From Xiphias gladius (lineage: Eukaryota > Chordata > Actinopteri > Istiophoriformes > Xiphiidae), in assembly GCF_016859285.1 (NCBI RefSeq), contig NC_053409.1:27121976-27185975 (forward strand): a DNA stretch of 64,000 nucleotides, written 5' to 3'. Position numbers and translations under genes: made by a program. Within the stretch, counting starts at the first letter, position 1, and each line of letters begins with the position of its first letter. The notes below the pieces were generated by a model, which worked only from the letters and a program-made list of their open reading frames with translations, had not been told where the DNA came from and did no database searches. Of this stretch, positions 31,638 to 53,439 are shown piece by piece.

Positions 31638-33892
31638 ACCAAACGCACCCTCTTACCTCACTGCCGTCCACTCTGCTGCATTCTGATTGGTCCAGGGACT
31701 GGAAGTGGGCGAGATGTAGAAGCGGAGATTGTTTCCCCTGATAGACGTACACGGTGCTGATATTAATCCAGGGTTGCTCCTTCATGACCTCTGACCCCAG
31801 AGAAGCTGTTGGCCACAGCGGTCTGAACCAGTGGACAACGTTTCATCATCAGTGCGTCGTTCACAAAAACACCCAAATAGAAGCTGAGTGGAAAGAGACT
31901 CCGGGGGTCAAAGGTCATGAAGTTCAACATTAAAAAGGAACCAAACATTAAATTAATGTTAAAACCAGTTAAAGTTACACAGGGATATAACTGAGCTCAG
32001 GAGTCTGAGCTAGTTTCAGTTACAGCTCACCTGAGACGGACTGTCAACTCTTTATCAATATGTTTTGTGAGCTCCGCCCTCTCACCTGCTCACCTGATCA
32101 GGAGCTTCCCTCTTAAAAAAAACACAAAAAAAAAAAAAAACAAAACAAAAAAAAACAAACCCTCTGGAAAAAAGTTGCAGCTACTGTGAGTTCATAAACC
32201 CGTAGAAAAGTTGTGGCGTAGATTTACTCCGACCTGCTGACGTTCAGGGCATTTATCTCTGGTCTGTGAGGACAGACGGTGGACAAGGAGCACAGAGACA
32301 TTCCTGTGGTGCTGTAGGACAGTAGAGACAGTAGAGTCCCAGCAGTTTTCATCTGATGTTTCCTTTCATCCAGAAAAGCAAAAACCACTAAAGAAACTTC
32401 AGCGTTGCACTGGTAATTAAAAAAAATCAAATCAGGCCGTTTGTGTTTGCTCAGGGACGAAATTTTTGATTTGAATGAAAAATGTTTTATGACGGTGCAG
32501 CTGGGTTTTACTGAAGCAGGGCAGCCGCGGAGGCTACGGGGGCTTAAGGCTCATTGTCAGGTCTATATGGAAGTCTGAGGCTACCAAAACTAAAACTGAT
32601 AGACTTTGAATGACAGACTTTGCTTAAATTGGCAGACGATGTGCAGCCTGAACTGGAAAATTACTCTGAAAGGAAAAAAACTAGAGAGGTGTATTTTGTT
32701 TTATCATGTGCAAACACTTTGTGGGCTTTGTATATTCCCAAAGAAAATTAAGATATTCCTCGTCCGTAAATACCTGTCGTAGTGAGCCATTGTGAAAAGG
32801 ACCACAAAAAGGACATCTTCATCAGAAACGATCGGAAATCGGGACAGAATTAGATTTCAAAAGTCCAGTTTGCACATTTATTCTCAGCTCTAGGTTGCAC
32901 ATCGTTTGACTGACTGTGAAACTGAAAAGTCCATTTTACTTCGAACTTTTCACTGAAAATGATTCTTTGTTGGATTTTTTTTTTTTTCTTCATGTTGGTG
33001 GAAATCATATGTTTTTAAATGTGTGGAAGAAACCAAATATCCCGCAACTGTTGTCTCACTTGTACTCACTTTAAGATTTCAGACCTTCATCAGATAGAAT
33101 CATTAGTTAACACCTCATCTATATCTGAGGATTATTTTCCAGTCAGTCAGTCAAGACTTTCTGGAGTCCCAGAACTTTTCAAACATGAAAACACCGTTTG
33201 ATTCAGAGAGTTCATTTTTAATTTTGGCAGCCACAGACTCAAAGGTTCACAACCTGATAATCTTTTATCTCTGGATATCGAACTGTTCCGGGGTCAGCAC
33301 TACACATCAACACATGGCTCCTCGTGTCTTCTCCTCAGTCTTAGAAGATCATTTTTACACAAGGAAAACAAGGAACCGAAGCCCTGGTCTCAGTTAGTCC
33401 GGAGAAAAAAGATTCTGAGATCATTTCTGATGTGATCAACATTTAATCAAACTACTGATCTTGACAGAAAATATCAGGACCAACCGGCTCTAAATCAGAC
33501 CCCAGACAAAGATCAGTGTCCACGTTGAGAGGTGCACCTGTACAGTCTGGGTTTTGTTGTTAATTAAATTCTGTGTTTTCTCACTGAGCTTGTACGTGAT
33601 GGGGGTCTTGTACTGGACTGTGTTATAGTCAGAGGTGTTCCTAGTATTCTGACCCCCGTCGTGTCTGAAAACAGGGAGGAAGAAACATTAGAAACACCCT
33701 CAGATTAATGTCGTCCAGTACAACACCAGCTGTCACTGAGCTCACTTCTAAACAGAACTGAAAAGACGCATTTCTGACAGCGTCGACAAAAACGGACCAT
33801 GATGACACAAGGCGTCACATTAAATTCGGTCCTGACCTCATTCAGTTTGTTATCTTCAGGAACTTAAACGCACGGTTTGATGGAGCGAGCCT
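31638..33892 (+). other. baz1a: baz1a 3' UTR / downstream flank
   Basis: Non-coding. There is no canonical AATAAA close to the stop. A long A-rich tract lies at 32116-32160 and could mislead oligo-dT priming. The 3' UTR may run on to the signal at 34732. No second gene is visible. Confidence 0.45.
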
Positions 33893-34441
33893 TAAAGGAG
33901 TAGTTCAACGTTTTGGGAAAAACCTCTGTGTGTTCAGTTGAGAGCTGGAGTCAGAACCAATCGGTCGACGAATCGATAAGTCATGTGAAAGAAAAGTGAC
34001 ATACAGCTGGTTTGATAATCGATTAATCGTTGACGTCCGTCTTTAAGCAGAAATGCCAAACATTTGATGGTTCCAGCTTCTCCAGTGTCAGGATTTCCCA
34101 CTTTTCCCAGTCGTGCGTTGTAGTGAACCAAGTATCTTTGGGTTGCGGACTGTCGGTCAAACACAGAAAGGTGTTTGAAAACATCACCTCAGGGTCCGAG
34201 ATCAACAGAATAATCGGCAGATTTATTGATCATTAAAACAATCGTCAGGACGTGATTAGCTTAGCTTAGCATAAAGACTGGAAGCAAGGGGAGCAGCTAG
34301 CCCGGCAGAAGTCCAGCACCAGCACCTGTAGAGCTCTGACTTCAGCTCCGTATCGAGGACACACGAGACTGATATCAGGGACTCAAAGAAACAAGAAGAA
34401 AACAGAACTATTTCCCAAAAAGCCGAACTATTCCTTTCTAA
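33893..34441. mobile_element. MITE with 28-bp inverted ends, carrying a nested family C copy
   Basis: The left end TTAAAGGAGTAGTTCAACG and the right end GAACTATTCCTTTCTAA are imperfect inverted repeats of each other, about 28 bp. 'Aaggagtagttc...gcttagcttagcataaagactgg' is a well-known fish element. Within it, about 33955-34245 is a copy of family C in reverse orientation (CTTTGGGTTGCGGACTG, AATCGATTAATCG). This shows a nested insertion. Confidence 0.7.
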
Positions 34442-34731
34442 ACCCGAGCTGCTGTGGCCTCTGTGGATTTGTAGTTTTTGTATTTTAGACTTTGACGTTT
34501 GGCTGTGTTCTTCAGCTGTTTTCCTCTGGTGTGTGTGTACGTGTGTGTATGTGTGTGTCTGGGTGGGTCGGGGTCAGCTGCAGATACTACACTGGAGCCG
34601 CTGCAGCTGCCGACCCCCCCCCTCCCGCTGCGTATTTATTTAGTTGAAGTCTCTGCGTTGTCTTTATTTATGACTGATAGATGCTCTCTGCCTCCTGATG
34701 CTCTCTAACCTGTTTGTTGTTCTAATGTAAA

Positions 34732-34737
34732 AATAAA
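34732..34737 (+). terminator. baz1a: Candidate distal poly(A) signal AATAAA of baz1a
   Basis: AATAAA is followed within 40 bases by a T/G-rich stretch (GCCTGTTGATCTGCTG). It would give a 3' UTR of about 3.1 kb. It is the best signal before cfl2, but distance and the intervening MITE make this uncertain. Confidence 0.4.
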
Positions 34738-34969
34738 TGAACTTTTTATAACCAGCCGCTGCCTGTTGATCTGCTGACACACATCTAACACCCTTATGCT
34801 CACATTTCAGCTGAATAACAGAACAAACACTGACACACATACGTGGTTCCCCGTGGAGAACTTGGAGTAACTGTATCAAGATGCAGTTGTTTGCAGAAGG
34901 CAAATTCCATATTTAGTTGATTTGAAAAAAGAAAAAAAAAGGAGAATCCACCCCTGCAGGGAACACACA

Positions 34970-35600
34970 TTAAAAACAAGCCTTTCTTCCTCTGTTAGTT
35001 AGACCCCCCACCCCCGCCCCCCCCATCTGGCAGATGTCACAGCCTGCAGACACTTTGTGTAGCAGCTCCGAGTCTTTCTGGTCCTGACCGGTGGATTTTC
35101 AGCCTCAGATCACTTCAGGTTCTGAGATGTTTCAGTCTGTCCTGCTCACGCAGCAGGTTTAACATCTGCCCAGATGTTCAGTGATGTCCAGGTCGGGGGG
35201 GGGGGGGGGGCACTGCAGAGGCTTCAGCTTGTGTTCCTTGAAGTGGTTCACGGTGGATTCTGAGGTCTGCCTTGGATCGTGGTCCTGTTGTAGAAGCCAG
35301 ACTCTGTCCACTTTTCACTGTTCCCCCAGAACCCTCTGATATTCGGTCTTAAATGCTGCTCCTCCTCGTCTCCAAACACCTTTGGTGCCGGGACAAAAAG
35401 CTCAGTCTGACCTTCACCTCACCGGTTTCCTGAGCAGCTCTGGCTTCTCCAGATGTTGCCAGTTGTGATGAGGGTTTCCCTCCGCTGTCGACCCCGTTGG
35501 TGTCGCTCTGATTTCTTTTCGTCATGAAGTAAGAGAGTGACATTACATGAACATTTGAAGAAACGTTTGACTTGTCTTCAAACATCAGTCAAACGTTACA
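34970..35600. other. Intergenic DNA with transposon-like segment and poly(G)
   Basis: 35190-35340 (GGTGGATTCTGAGGTCTGCC, TTGGATCGTGGTCCTGTTGT) resembles the reverse strand of a transposase-type coding relic seen in many fish, but I cannot assign a class. A run of about 15 G lies near 35197-35211, a likely site of assembly or replication error. Confidence 0.4.
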
Positions 35601-35699
35601 CCCGTGAAAAGACAGAGTCTGGTTCGTGTTTTCCTGCTGTTGTGATGAGCAGCTTTAAAGCAGCTTTTCCCGCAGCAGTTTGACACGGCTGTGGACGGT

Positions 35700-35888
35700 G
35701 AACCGCTCCGGTCCGTGCTGTGCGTGTCGCAGGTCTGATCCCTGTGTGGCCCCGCCCCGCCCCCGCCCCGCCCCTCCTCCTCCTCCTCCTCCTCCTCCTC
35801 CGGTCGGCCGGCCACATTCCCCGCTACCTTTCACCCCGGAGAAACCCCGATTTGACGGCGAAGCAGCGCGGACAAACCCCGGGACAAC
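35700..35888 (+). promoter_or_regulatory. cfl2: cfl2 promoter / 5' UTR, GC boxes
   Basis: Three overlapping GC boxes (CCCGCCCC-type, SP1 class) lie at 35751-35774, followed by a (TCC)n tract at 35774-35800. No TATA box. It lies in a CpG-rich region that continues to about 36300. The 5' UTR probably starts near 35800-35850. Confidence 0.6.
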
Positions 35889-45542
<9,654 letters not shown>

Positions 45543-46335
45543 TGTCACCGCGGCGAGCTGAGCGGAGCCAAGCCAACCGCCGTGCCATCCGGACCGAAGC
45601 ATCTGACCCCACCTGAACACCACCGCTTCACCCAGCCGCTTGCTCTGTCTGTATCCATGTCCTGAAGGAGTTAGCGTCTTTAGGCCTCTTTGTTTTCTTT
45701 TTGTTTTTGTTCTTTTTGCTTTTTTTTTTTTTCCAACAAGGAGATCTCATTAACATAATGATATGCAAACACCTCCCAGTTTGTTGCCACATGACTTCTG
45801 TTCACCTGGCAGAAAACAAAACACACTACCAAACCCCAGGAAGGTTGTCTCTCTCTCACAGCCAGAGTTTTGCCAAAAAGTCGATGTGAAGGAAGCAGCC
45901 GCACGTGTCGGAGGCGAGTGACGCGCCGCGGCGCTCCGCCTCCCGCAGCACACGGGTTTTTACATATGACTTTATTTATTCTTGTAAAGTGTTGTTTCTT
46001 CTCCAGTATGTTCAAACCAGGCAGACACATTGTTAGACTATGCATTCAGAAGAGAAGAAGAAGAAGATTATGACCCAGCACTTTTTGTTGAAACATTACA
46101 GGTTGAGACAGAAAAGATCCTGACATTAAATTCTCTGTATTTATGTCATCACGCTAACGTTCGTTTACCTCAGTTTTCATTCCTGTCAGACTCACCGTCA
46201 TTCTAGCTGTTTGGTCGTCGCCTTACTTTCAGTTTGAATGTAACCGTCACACCAGAGTTAGTTAGAGTGCACTTTTATTTTGTAAAGAAACACTACAGGA
46301 AGCAGATTTGACCCCAGCAGTGAGAGATGACCCCA

Positions 46336-46398
46336 CAACGACGACAACAACAACAACAACAACAACAACACCGACGATGACGACAACAACAACAAGAA
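46336..46398. repeat. (CAA)n/(GAC)n triplet microsatellite in the cfl2 3' UTR
   Basis: CAACAACAACAACAACAAC flanked by GACGACGA-type units. It lies 65-125 bases before the poly(A) signal. Confidence 0.9.
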
Positions 46399-46461
46399 CA
46401 CGACGACATCTGGAGCCTTAAAGTGGAACGTTGTTTCTGAGATCACAGGAAGCCACTTTGC

Positions 46462-46467
46462 AATAAA
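46462..46467 (+). terminator. cfl2: cfl2 poly(A) signal AATAAA
   Basis: TTTGCAATAAAAGCCTGTGG is a strong canonical context and the first AATAAA after the stop codon. It gives a 3' UTR of about 0.93 kb, plausible for a cofilin mRNA. Confidence 0.7.
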
Positions 46468-46679
46468 AGCCTGTGGCAGATCTGACGCCTCCCCGCCTCG
46501 TCTCTGCTTCCACCAATCACAGAGCACTTTCACCCGGGGGTCGTTCACCTGGTGTTCACCTGAGATCCACGGCAGAAGTTCCACATGAACAGGTGTCAGT
46601 CATGTTCTACTTCCTGTCTGTGGGTCTCCTCCGATCTTTAAGCAGCAGTCAGGTTTTTAAACGATCCTCTGAGTGAAAA

Positions 46680-47625
46680 CGTTCTATAACACTGAGAACG
46701 CCAGTAGAACCTCAGTGGAACCTGTGTGACGTGTACAGCCATTTTGACCCAAGTACAACTCTTGTAGAGCTCATTGGAACCAGTTCAAAGAACCCCAGTG
46801 GAATTACTGTGATCGGTCTGACCCCAGGAGAACCCCAGTTACAGGACGCTAATATAACCAGAAGAACGGTTTTGACATCACTAAAATCTCAGTAGAACCA
46901 ATGTGACGCCCCCCCCCCCATAGAACCGTAATAGATCCATTTTGGCCTTAGTAGAACAAATATGTTCTGTGAGATACTAATTGACAATAATTAGAATGAG
47001 TGCAATCCCATTATGACCTCAGGAAAAAACCTTCTTGGAATCACTACAAATCCAGGAAAAAACCTCATTACAACCAATGATTTCCATAGTAAAACCCCGT
47101 TATAAGCTCCAGTTGAAACCAATGGGACCAGTATGACTTGTGTTGAATCCTATTGAACCATTGAAACTCAGTGGAACAGTTGCATCATGTAGAACCAATA
47201 GAACCACCGTTAGATCCACTATGACCCCTTTAGAAGTTGAATAACCTCATTAGAACTGCAAGTAGAAACAGTACAGCCCCATTTTAACCAGTATGAAAGC
47301 AGCAGAACCTCATTAGAACTGCTACAGGCTGAGAAACCCAATGGAACCAGTATGACCTCAGTAGAGCCTCATTACAACCAGTATGATGAGATCAGAGTAA
47401 ATGTGACCCTGGTAGAACCCTGTTAGAACTAGTTTACGTCGGCACAATGTTGCTAGAGTTGGTATATTTGGGGAACTCTGTTGGAACCGGTATGACCACG
47501 GCAGAACCCCATTAGAACCAAAATGTACCCAATAAAACCAGTTTGACCTGAAGAGAATCAAATTAGAACCATTACAAAGTTGGTAGAACCCCATTAGAAT
47601 CAGAATGAAATGGGAAATAATGTTG
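46680..47625. repeat. Degenerate ~30-bp tandem array (TAGAACC / CAGTATGACC)
   Basis: About 950 bp show an approximate unit AGTAGAACCCCATTAGAACC followed by AGTATGACC. It is strongly diverged but recurs throughout (for example 47281-47400 and 47490-47605). The reverse word GGTTCTA fills baz1a intron 9. No coding potential. Confidence 0.7.
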
Positions 47626-49611
47626 AAATAGATAAATATACAAACCTCTAGGTAAACAGCTGACAGCGGATCTGGATCTTCCATAAAACTGGGGTGTGTT
47701 TTTCACCTTTAGAGACCCTGCAGACAGAATCACAGGGTTCTCGAATCAGAGTTTGATTTGGTAGAACAATGAGACGCTGTCAATGTGATTTTACTCGTCC
47801 AGCTCTCTGATCGGGCCTTAAACCCAAGGCAGCAGCTGAGCGTCGGCTCCATCGGCACAAACCCGACCTGTTTGTAAAGATCCCCAAGTTTCCAAAGATC
47901 CCAAATCTTTCGGGCTGATTTCTGGGTAAATGTGTGTGAACGAAGCAGCAGACGTGTAAAATAAATGGTGCAGATATTAAGAGGCTTCAATGCGGAGCTG
48001 CAACAACGGGACGTAAAACGTACGATGGTCAGGGAGTGGAAGATCCGACCGGAGCAAACAACGCATCAGCTGAGTTTCACTTCTGGTTTTCCCCCTGCAC
48101 CACCATCAGCGGCATCAGTGGTTTCCATGGAAACGAGCCTCAGACTGACGGAGGTTAGTCTGGATCACTTTATAGGCCTAAAATCAGCCCCAGACTTATT
48201 CAGTGGTTTTTACAGATAGTAGATCAGTCTGAGACCAACCCAGGCCTGGATTAACTCTGACGGACTCAGTCCAAATCTGTTAGACCGGTCTAGAGTGAGT
48301 CCAGGCCGGTCTAATGGACGTCAGTTCTCAGTTCCTGAGTCCAGCGGCTTCAGGATCTGAATGAATGAAAGCTGTAAATTCCTGCCCATAAAAGGTCTGA
48401 AGCTGCAAAAGCATCCAGCGAGTCCAGTGTGACTCAGACCAGAACCAGGTTTGTGCGTCCTGCACGTGTTTACCACCGTGACTCAGCAGCTGCCGGTTCT
48501 GCTGCAGTCACATTAGAACACGTCGTCGTTTAAAGCAGAACCGAGCAGAAACACAGACAGTGGAAGCTGCTGACGCACCGATCGGCTCCGGAGAATCTGA
48601 TCCTCCTGCTGCTATTTCTGGACCACACATGCCCCAGCGTCCTGTCAGCAGCGTCCACAAAAGGACAGGCTGGAGACGGGCGACACTACGTCTGTACAAC
48701 AGCCACACGACGGCTACACAACTGTACAACAACTACACAACAGACCAGCTGCCGATAAACATTCAACAGAGGAGGCATGGAAGCCCAGATCTGCCAGGAC
48801 CAAAAAAAAGAGAGGCGTCGGAAATGATGATCATAGAAAATGAGGCAGAGTCAAACCGGAGTCAATGATTTACACTGACTCGTCGGTCAGACGCTTTTAT
48901 CCAAACACTGAAGCTTCAGCTCACATTTACACCTATAAATTCTACCGCTTATCAAAAAAACACTCGTGGTAAATGACAGCATGTCTCTTCATTTTGACCC
49001 AAAAGACCTGAAACTGCAGGAAATAAAAACCAAAAATCTATCAACCGATTAACCCAGATCTGTCAATAGAGACGTCATTAGTCTCATGTTAATATTAACA
49101 GCAGCAAATTAATTAGTACATTAGAGGGAAAGTCACGTACACTTTATAATGTATTCTTAATCAGGGGCTTTTCAAATTGAGAGGTTTTTAAGTCGTGTCA
49201 TTTTCGCCTTCTTTAATAACTAAGCACCAAACAGTTTGGTTTTCAGGGATAAATTAACAACAACAATAATAATAATACATTTATTTGGTATAGCACCTTC
49301 CGCAGAACTAAAATCCACAAAGTGCTAGGGGCTTCCCCCTGCTTCCAGTCTTCGTGCTAAGCTAAGCTAAGCTAAGCTAGGCTAAGCTGATAGCAGTCTA
49401 TCCATCTCACTTTCTCTTTTCACACCTGTTCAGTGAATCGGATCAAACCAGATACGTTCCAGTGCTGTCAGATTGGACTGACAGATGGAAAGTTTTATAG
49501 GAAGCAGGGAGCATCGTGTAACGGTGGACTCTGCAGCTTCAGCCTTGCTTTGTTTTTGTTTGCTACCCTATACTTTTGTAACACTTTGGGAAATTAAGTA
49601 CGCAGAATTAT
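47626..49611. other. Intergenic DNA between cfl2 and snx6, first part
   Basis: I see no gene. 48160-48310 carries repeated CAGTCTGAGACC and TAGACCGGTCTAG-type words suggesting a transposon remnant. 49355-49400 carries five AAGCTAAGCTAAGC-type repeats; together with CTGCTTCCAGTCTTCGTGC they form a reverse fragment of the fish element also seen at 34250-34290. Confidence 0.5.
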
Positions 49612-49870
49612 CTGTGATCAGCTCCTGTTCTCAGCGTAGCCGTGGACGTTCAGACAACTGTCACTGGGTCACTGTGACACTGAAGGAAACTTAAAAACAG
49701 GAAGATTCTGAATGAAGTTCTGCAGCTGTGAGGAGTCTGCTTTCTCTGATGTCTAACTGGATTTATGGACCTTTGTCAGAGATCACGACGTCCTCAGGAA
49801 GTGGACGTCACACGGAATCCCATCAACACGTGTTTCATGTCTGTGTGTTCAGACTTGACTGAGTTATGGC
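49612..49870 (-). repeat. Interspersed repeat family A, copy 3
   Basis: Reverse complement of the copies at 2880 and 12937. Shared words include AGATTCTGAATGAAGTTCTG, GTCACTGGGTCACTGTGAC and TCAGGAAGTGGACGTCACAC. Confidence 0.75.
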
Positions 49871-50837
49871 ACAAATTGCAGCAGTGTGTCTCTGTTTTGA
49901 AGTATCCTACATTAATTGTTTCCATGAGCTGTGTCACTGCTGCAGCTGCTTATCGTGTTGATCAGCTGCCAGACCACAGTAACTAACTTCCTGTCGTTTT
50001 TAGATCACCTGTTTACACCTGTCCCTGTCCCCTGCCGCCCTATTGGTACAAAACGTGCCCAAATTATAACATCAAAGAAAAAGTAGCCCAGTTGGGCTGG
50101 AAACCACCTACTGTGGCAACACTGCCTGCCCCCAGACCGCGTGCTGAGCTACGCGGAGCTAACACATCCTGACCTGGAGTGTCGGACAGGCAGGATGGAG
50201 CTTTGCTCAGGAAGCCAACAGGATGTTTGACCTGATGGAGAGAGAAGAAGGAAACACACACACACAACTAATGGATTAAATCCTACTCCTCTTTGACTGC
50301 AGGTCGTGACTGATTCACACTTCTCTGTCCCGTCTGTGATAAACCAGGCGCGGTAGGACAGGTGAGGTAAAGAGGAAGTTTACTTGGTGTTCTGACACAA
50401 GATCAGCAACAGGTGACGTGTTGACTGAGCTTCCACGTCTGAAACGTGGGAATCCGTCTGCCGTGCTCAGTGGTGGAAAGTAACTGAGTACATTTACTCA
50501 ACCCTGTGGTTAAGTACAGTTTGGAGGTACTTGTACTTAACTTGAGAATTTGATTCCACTGCAGCGAACGAGGGAAGATACTGTACTTTTTACTGCTCTA
50601 CATTTTTCTGATAGCTTCATTTTTTGGCTTGTGACGCCTCATATTAAATCAAACAGTGGTTTTCAGGTCATTTCCCTGTAGGGTCTCCTGGGCCTCCACA
50701 GGCTGCGTGATTTAAACTGAACTCAACTTCCCAGAATTCCTCAGGTCTCCCACCTGTACCTGAACTCTGCCCATGGACCCAACGACCAGCTTCCCTAAGT
50801 CAATGTGGCCCGGACCACCTCCGAATGTGGTCTGAGA
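49871..50837. other. Intergenic DNA, repeat fragment at 50470-50600
   Basis: 50470-50600 (AGTGGTGGAAAGTAACTGAG, GGAGGTACTTGTACTTAACT) is a copy of the 'TACTTTTACT' fish repeat. The rest shows no feature. Confidence 0.5.
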
Positions 50838-51127
50838 CCCCGTTTACACCTGCGCGTGGACAGCGCTAAACACAAGTGTAAACGGCCAGCGAGACGCATT
50901 GTGATCCGGTCCCTCAGACCACTTACCGAAGTGGTCTAGGACACATTTGACCACACGTCTTTTGGAGTGTAAACACTTATGTGTCCAGATATGTCCCTGA
51001 CAAGGACGCTAGAGGACGTCCTGGACACTTTAGAGACGCATGATAGACAAAGGTATAAACAGTGATGTGTCCCACCTGTCCACTTGTGTTCGGATCCCCC
51101 AAGACGCATGTGAATTCCAGGTGTAAG
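50838..51127. mobile_element. MITE-like element with TTACACCTG inverted ends
   Basis: It starts CCCCGTTTACACCTGCGCG and ends GTGAATTCCAGGTGTAA. Inside, GTGTAAAC and AGACGCAT words repeat in both orientations. The layout matches a common non-autonomous fish DNA element. No coding capacity. Confidence 0.5.
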
Positions 51128-51325
51128 AAGTACTTTTACTGTGATACTCTAACCACATGAAGTACTTTTACTGTGATACTCTAACCACATGAAGTACTTT
51201 TACTGTGATACTGGGACTACAGGAAGTACTTTTACTGTGATATTCTAACTAGATGAGGTACTTTTACTGTGATACTCTACTGTAACTACAGGAAGTACTT
51301 TTACTGTGATACTGGGACTACTCGA
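51127..51325. repeat. 32-bp minisatellite, about 6 copies
   Basis: Units GAAGTACTTTTACTGTGATA plus about 12 bases begin at 51127, 51159, 51191, 51223, 51255 and 51292. The last spacing is 37 bp. The unit derives from the 'TACTTTTACT' dispersed repeat, so the array probably arose by tandem amplification inside that element. Confidence 0.88.
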
Positions 51326-51439
51326 AGCGGATAAAACCCACGTGCTCTCAGTGAAGTAACATTCTCAGTGCAGGAGTTCTACCTGTAATAGAGTATTTCT
51401 ACAGTGTGGTACTGGTACTTTAAAGTATCCCAGTGCTTC

Positions 51440-52919
51440 CTCCACATGCGCAGAAAGGGTTAAACGCTGTCATTGAAGAGACGGATTCATGTGACTCTGT
51501 GTTTGCACAATAGCAGAAACAGCAGATAATCCTGAAGTCCCGATCAATCAGTGACTCGATCGATCTTCATTTATTGTCCGAGAGGATTTTGTTCTGAGCC
51601 AGTTGACACCTTTTCTCTTTCTCTGCGTCTGAGGAGAAAACCAGACGCAGTGACTCAGTCAGAACAACCTTGTTTTACTGGAACATTTTAACATTTATAT
51701 CAAGCAAGTTTCCTAAAGTATCTCTAAAAATGTGAAGACAAATGTACAATAAACACACTTTCAAAACACGTGGAAAAAGAATATATTCTAAAAACAATAT
51801 CATTACATTATTATTATTATAAAATATAATTTATCATGATATAATCATTTAAAATGATATAAAAACAACTGCTGTTTCCATTCAAATTGATCCTGTTAGA
51901 GCAACATCTACAGAATTACTTTGGGGTTTTCCCTAAGTTCTGCATCTTTTTTCTCATAAGGAGCAGAAGAGAACCACCATCAGACATATTATCACTGTCC
52001 TCAGAAACCCAATGATGTTATTGATCAGGGCTGGAGGCTTGGTGGAAGCACACGTGTGTGTTCTCTCCCACAACTGTGGTCAACAACCCGTTTCCATAAG
52101 GAAAACAAATGAATACAGTTCATAACCATAAAATCTCCCTCTTCCATCCTCCTGGGGAGGAGGGACGTGGTGGACGTGTCCAAGAGCTGGACCCTGACAC
52201 CGGCTGCACGGACTGAGACCCGAAGATGTTACGCCGCCAGTGTAGACTAAGCCCCCACCGCTCCACAGGCCCCACGTCCAGAGTCCAAATTCTCCTCCGC
52301 CTGCCGAAAGGAAACACCTGCGCATGTTCTTACTGCCGAGGTAGTGTTTTGTTTCTGAATCCGTGGCACCGAGGTCTTAAGTTATGGAAGGGAAACGGAA
52401 ATTTCTCGGCTTTGTTGAATGAACTTCCCTGAAAATTCACCCTTTTCCATAAAGAGTCTGGGCAGAAACACTGGGACCAGTACAGGTTGTGGAATTAACG
52501 GTTTTATTAAATGGGACAATTATTTAATGGGACAATGATATATTGTCGGGGGGCACCAGAGAACTCCATTACCCCGAAGTCCCCCGAAGTCAGTCAGCGG
52601 AGTTCTGGCTCCTCCTGCTGGTCACCGAGCTGAACTGCAGGCATGTAATTATCCCCACAAATACACAGCGGTGGAACCGTACGTAAATACGATTTTAAAG
52701 ACTAAGATATTAAACCTTTTACTGCACTGTATTTACTGTAATGCTATAGTTACTAGTTACTTTACAGATTCAGATTAACTATACGAAATATAAATGCATT
52801 TAAATGCAACTCATGTCGTTAAAACGGCTCCACATTTAGCAGCTGCGACTCTAAAGTGATGAACACATGAACGCATCAGTCGTTAGGATCCAGCAGTGCA
52901 ACACTTTTTTAAAATTCTG
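51440..52919. other. Intergenic DNA, no feature seen
   Basis: A/T-rich in 51660-51850. I see no gene, RNA or nameable repeat. Confidence 0.5.
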
Positions 52920-53175
52920 AATGCAGTACTTTTACCAGTGAGTATTTTTAAACTGTGACATTGGTATTTTTACTCCAGTACAGGATCTGAGGACATTTTC
53001 CTACACTGCAGTTCTGCATAATGAGTACTTTTGCTTCTGGTACTTCAAGTGCATTTTCCTGGTAATACTTCAGTATTTTTACTTGAGGTATATTTGAACG
53101 CAGGACTCTTACTTGAGTATTTCTACACTGTTGTATTAGTACTTTTACTGAAGTAGACGATCTGAGTAGCTCTTC
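52920..53175. repeat. 'TACTTTTACT' dispersed repeat copy
   Basis: GAGTATTTTTAAACTGTGAC, AGTACAGGATCTGAGGACAT and AGTACTTTTACTGAAG match the family at 970, 50470 and 51127-51440. It ends near GAGTAGCTCTTCCACAACT. Confidence 0.6.
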
Positions 53176-53439
53176 CACAACTTCAGATTCATAAAATAGT
53201 TTATTATGATTGCCTGTATCTTTGGTTTATCTTTGTATTAAAGCAGCCAAACCTCTTTATACTGTTAATTTGTCTGAATTGTGAATAAGATATCGCTACA
53301 TTTTAGTCCTGTGTCCTGTCTGTTTTGTAAAACCTTTATAGGAATGTTTACAGCCTTGTTATATGTAAATGCACCCGTCAGCCACAACATTAAAACCACC
53401 GGCCTAATAATGTGTATGTCCCCCTCGAACAACTACCAT

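Larger units (their letters stand above)
45543..46480 (+). other. cfl2: cfl2 3' UTR
   Basis: About 0.9 kb lies between the stop and the poly(A) signal. It has a U-rich stretch (45690-45733), then a (CAA)n-type triplet repeat with GAC interruptions at 46336-46398. There is no other gene on this stretch. Confidence 0.7.

Noticed and set aside
47730..47990. 86-residue minus-strand ORF between cfl2 and snx6
   Set aside because: No family resemblance and no promoter or splice context.
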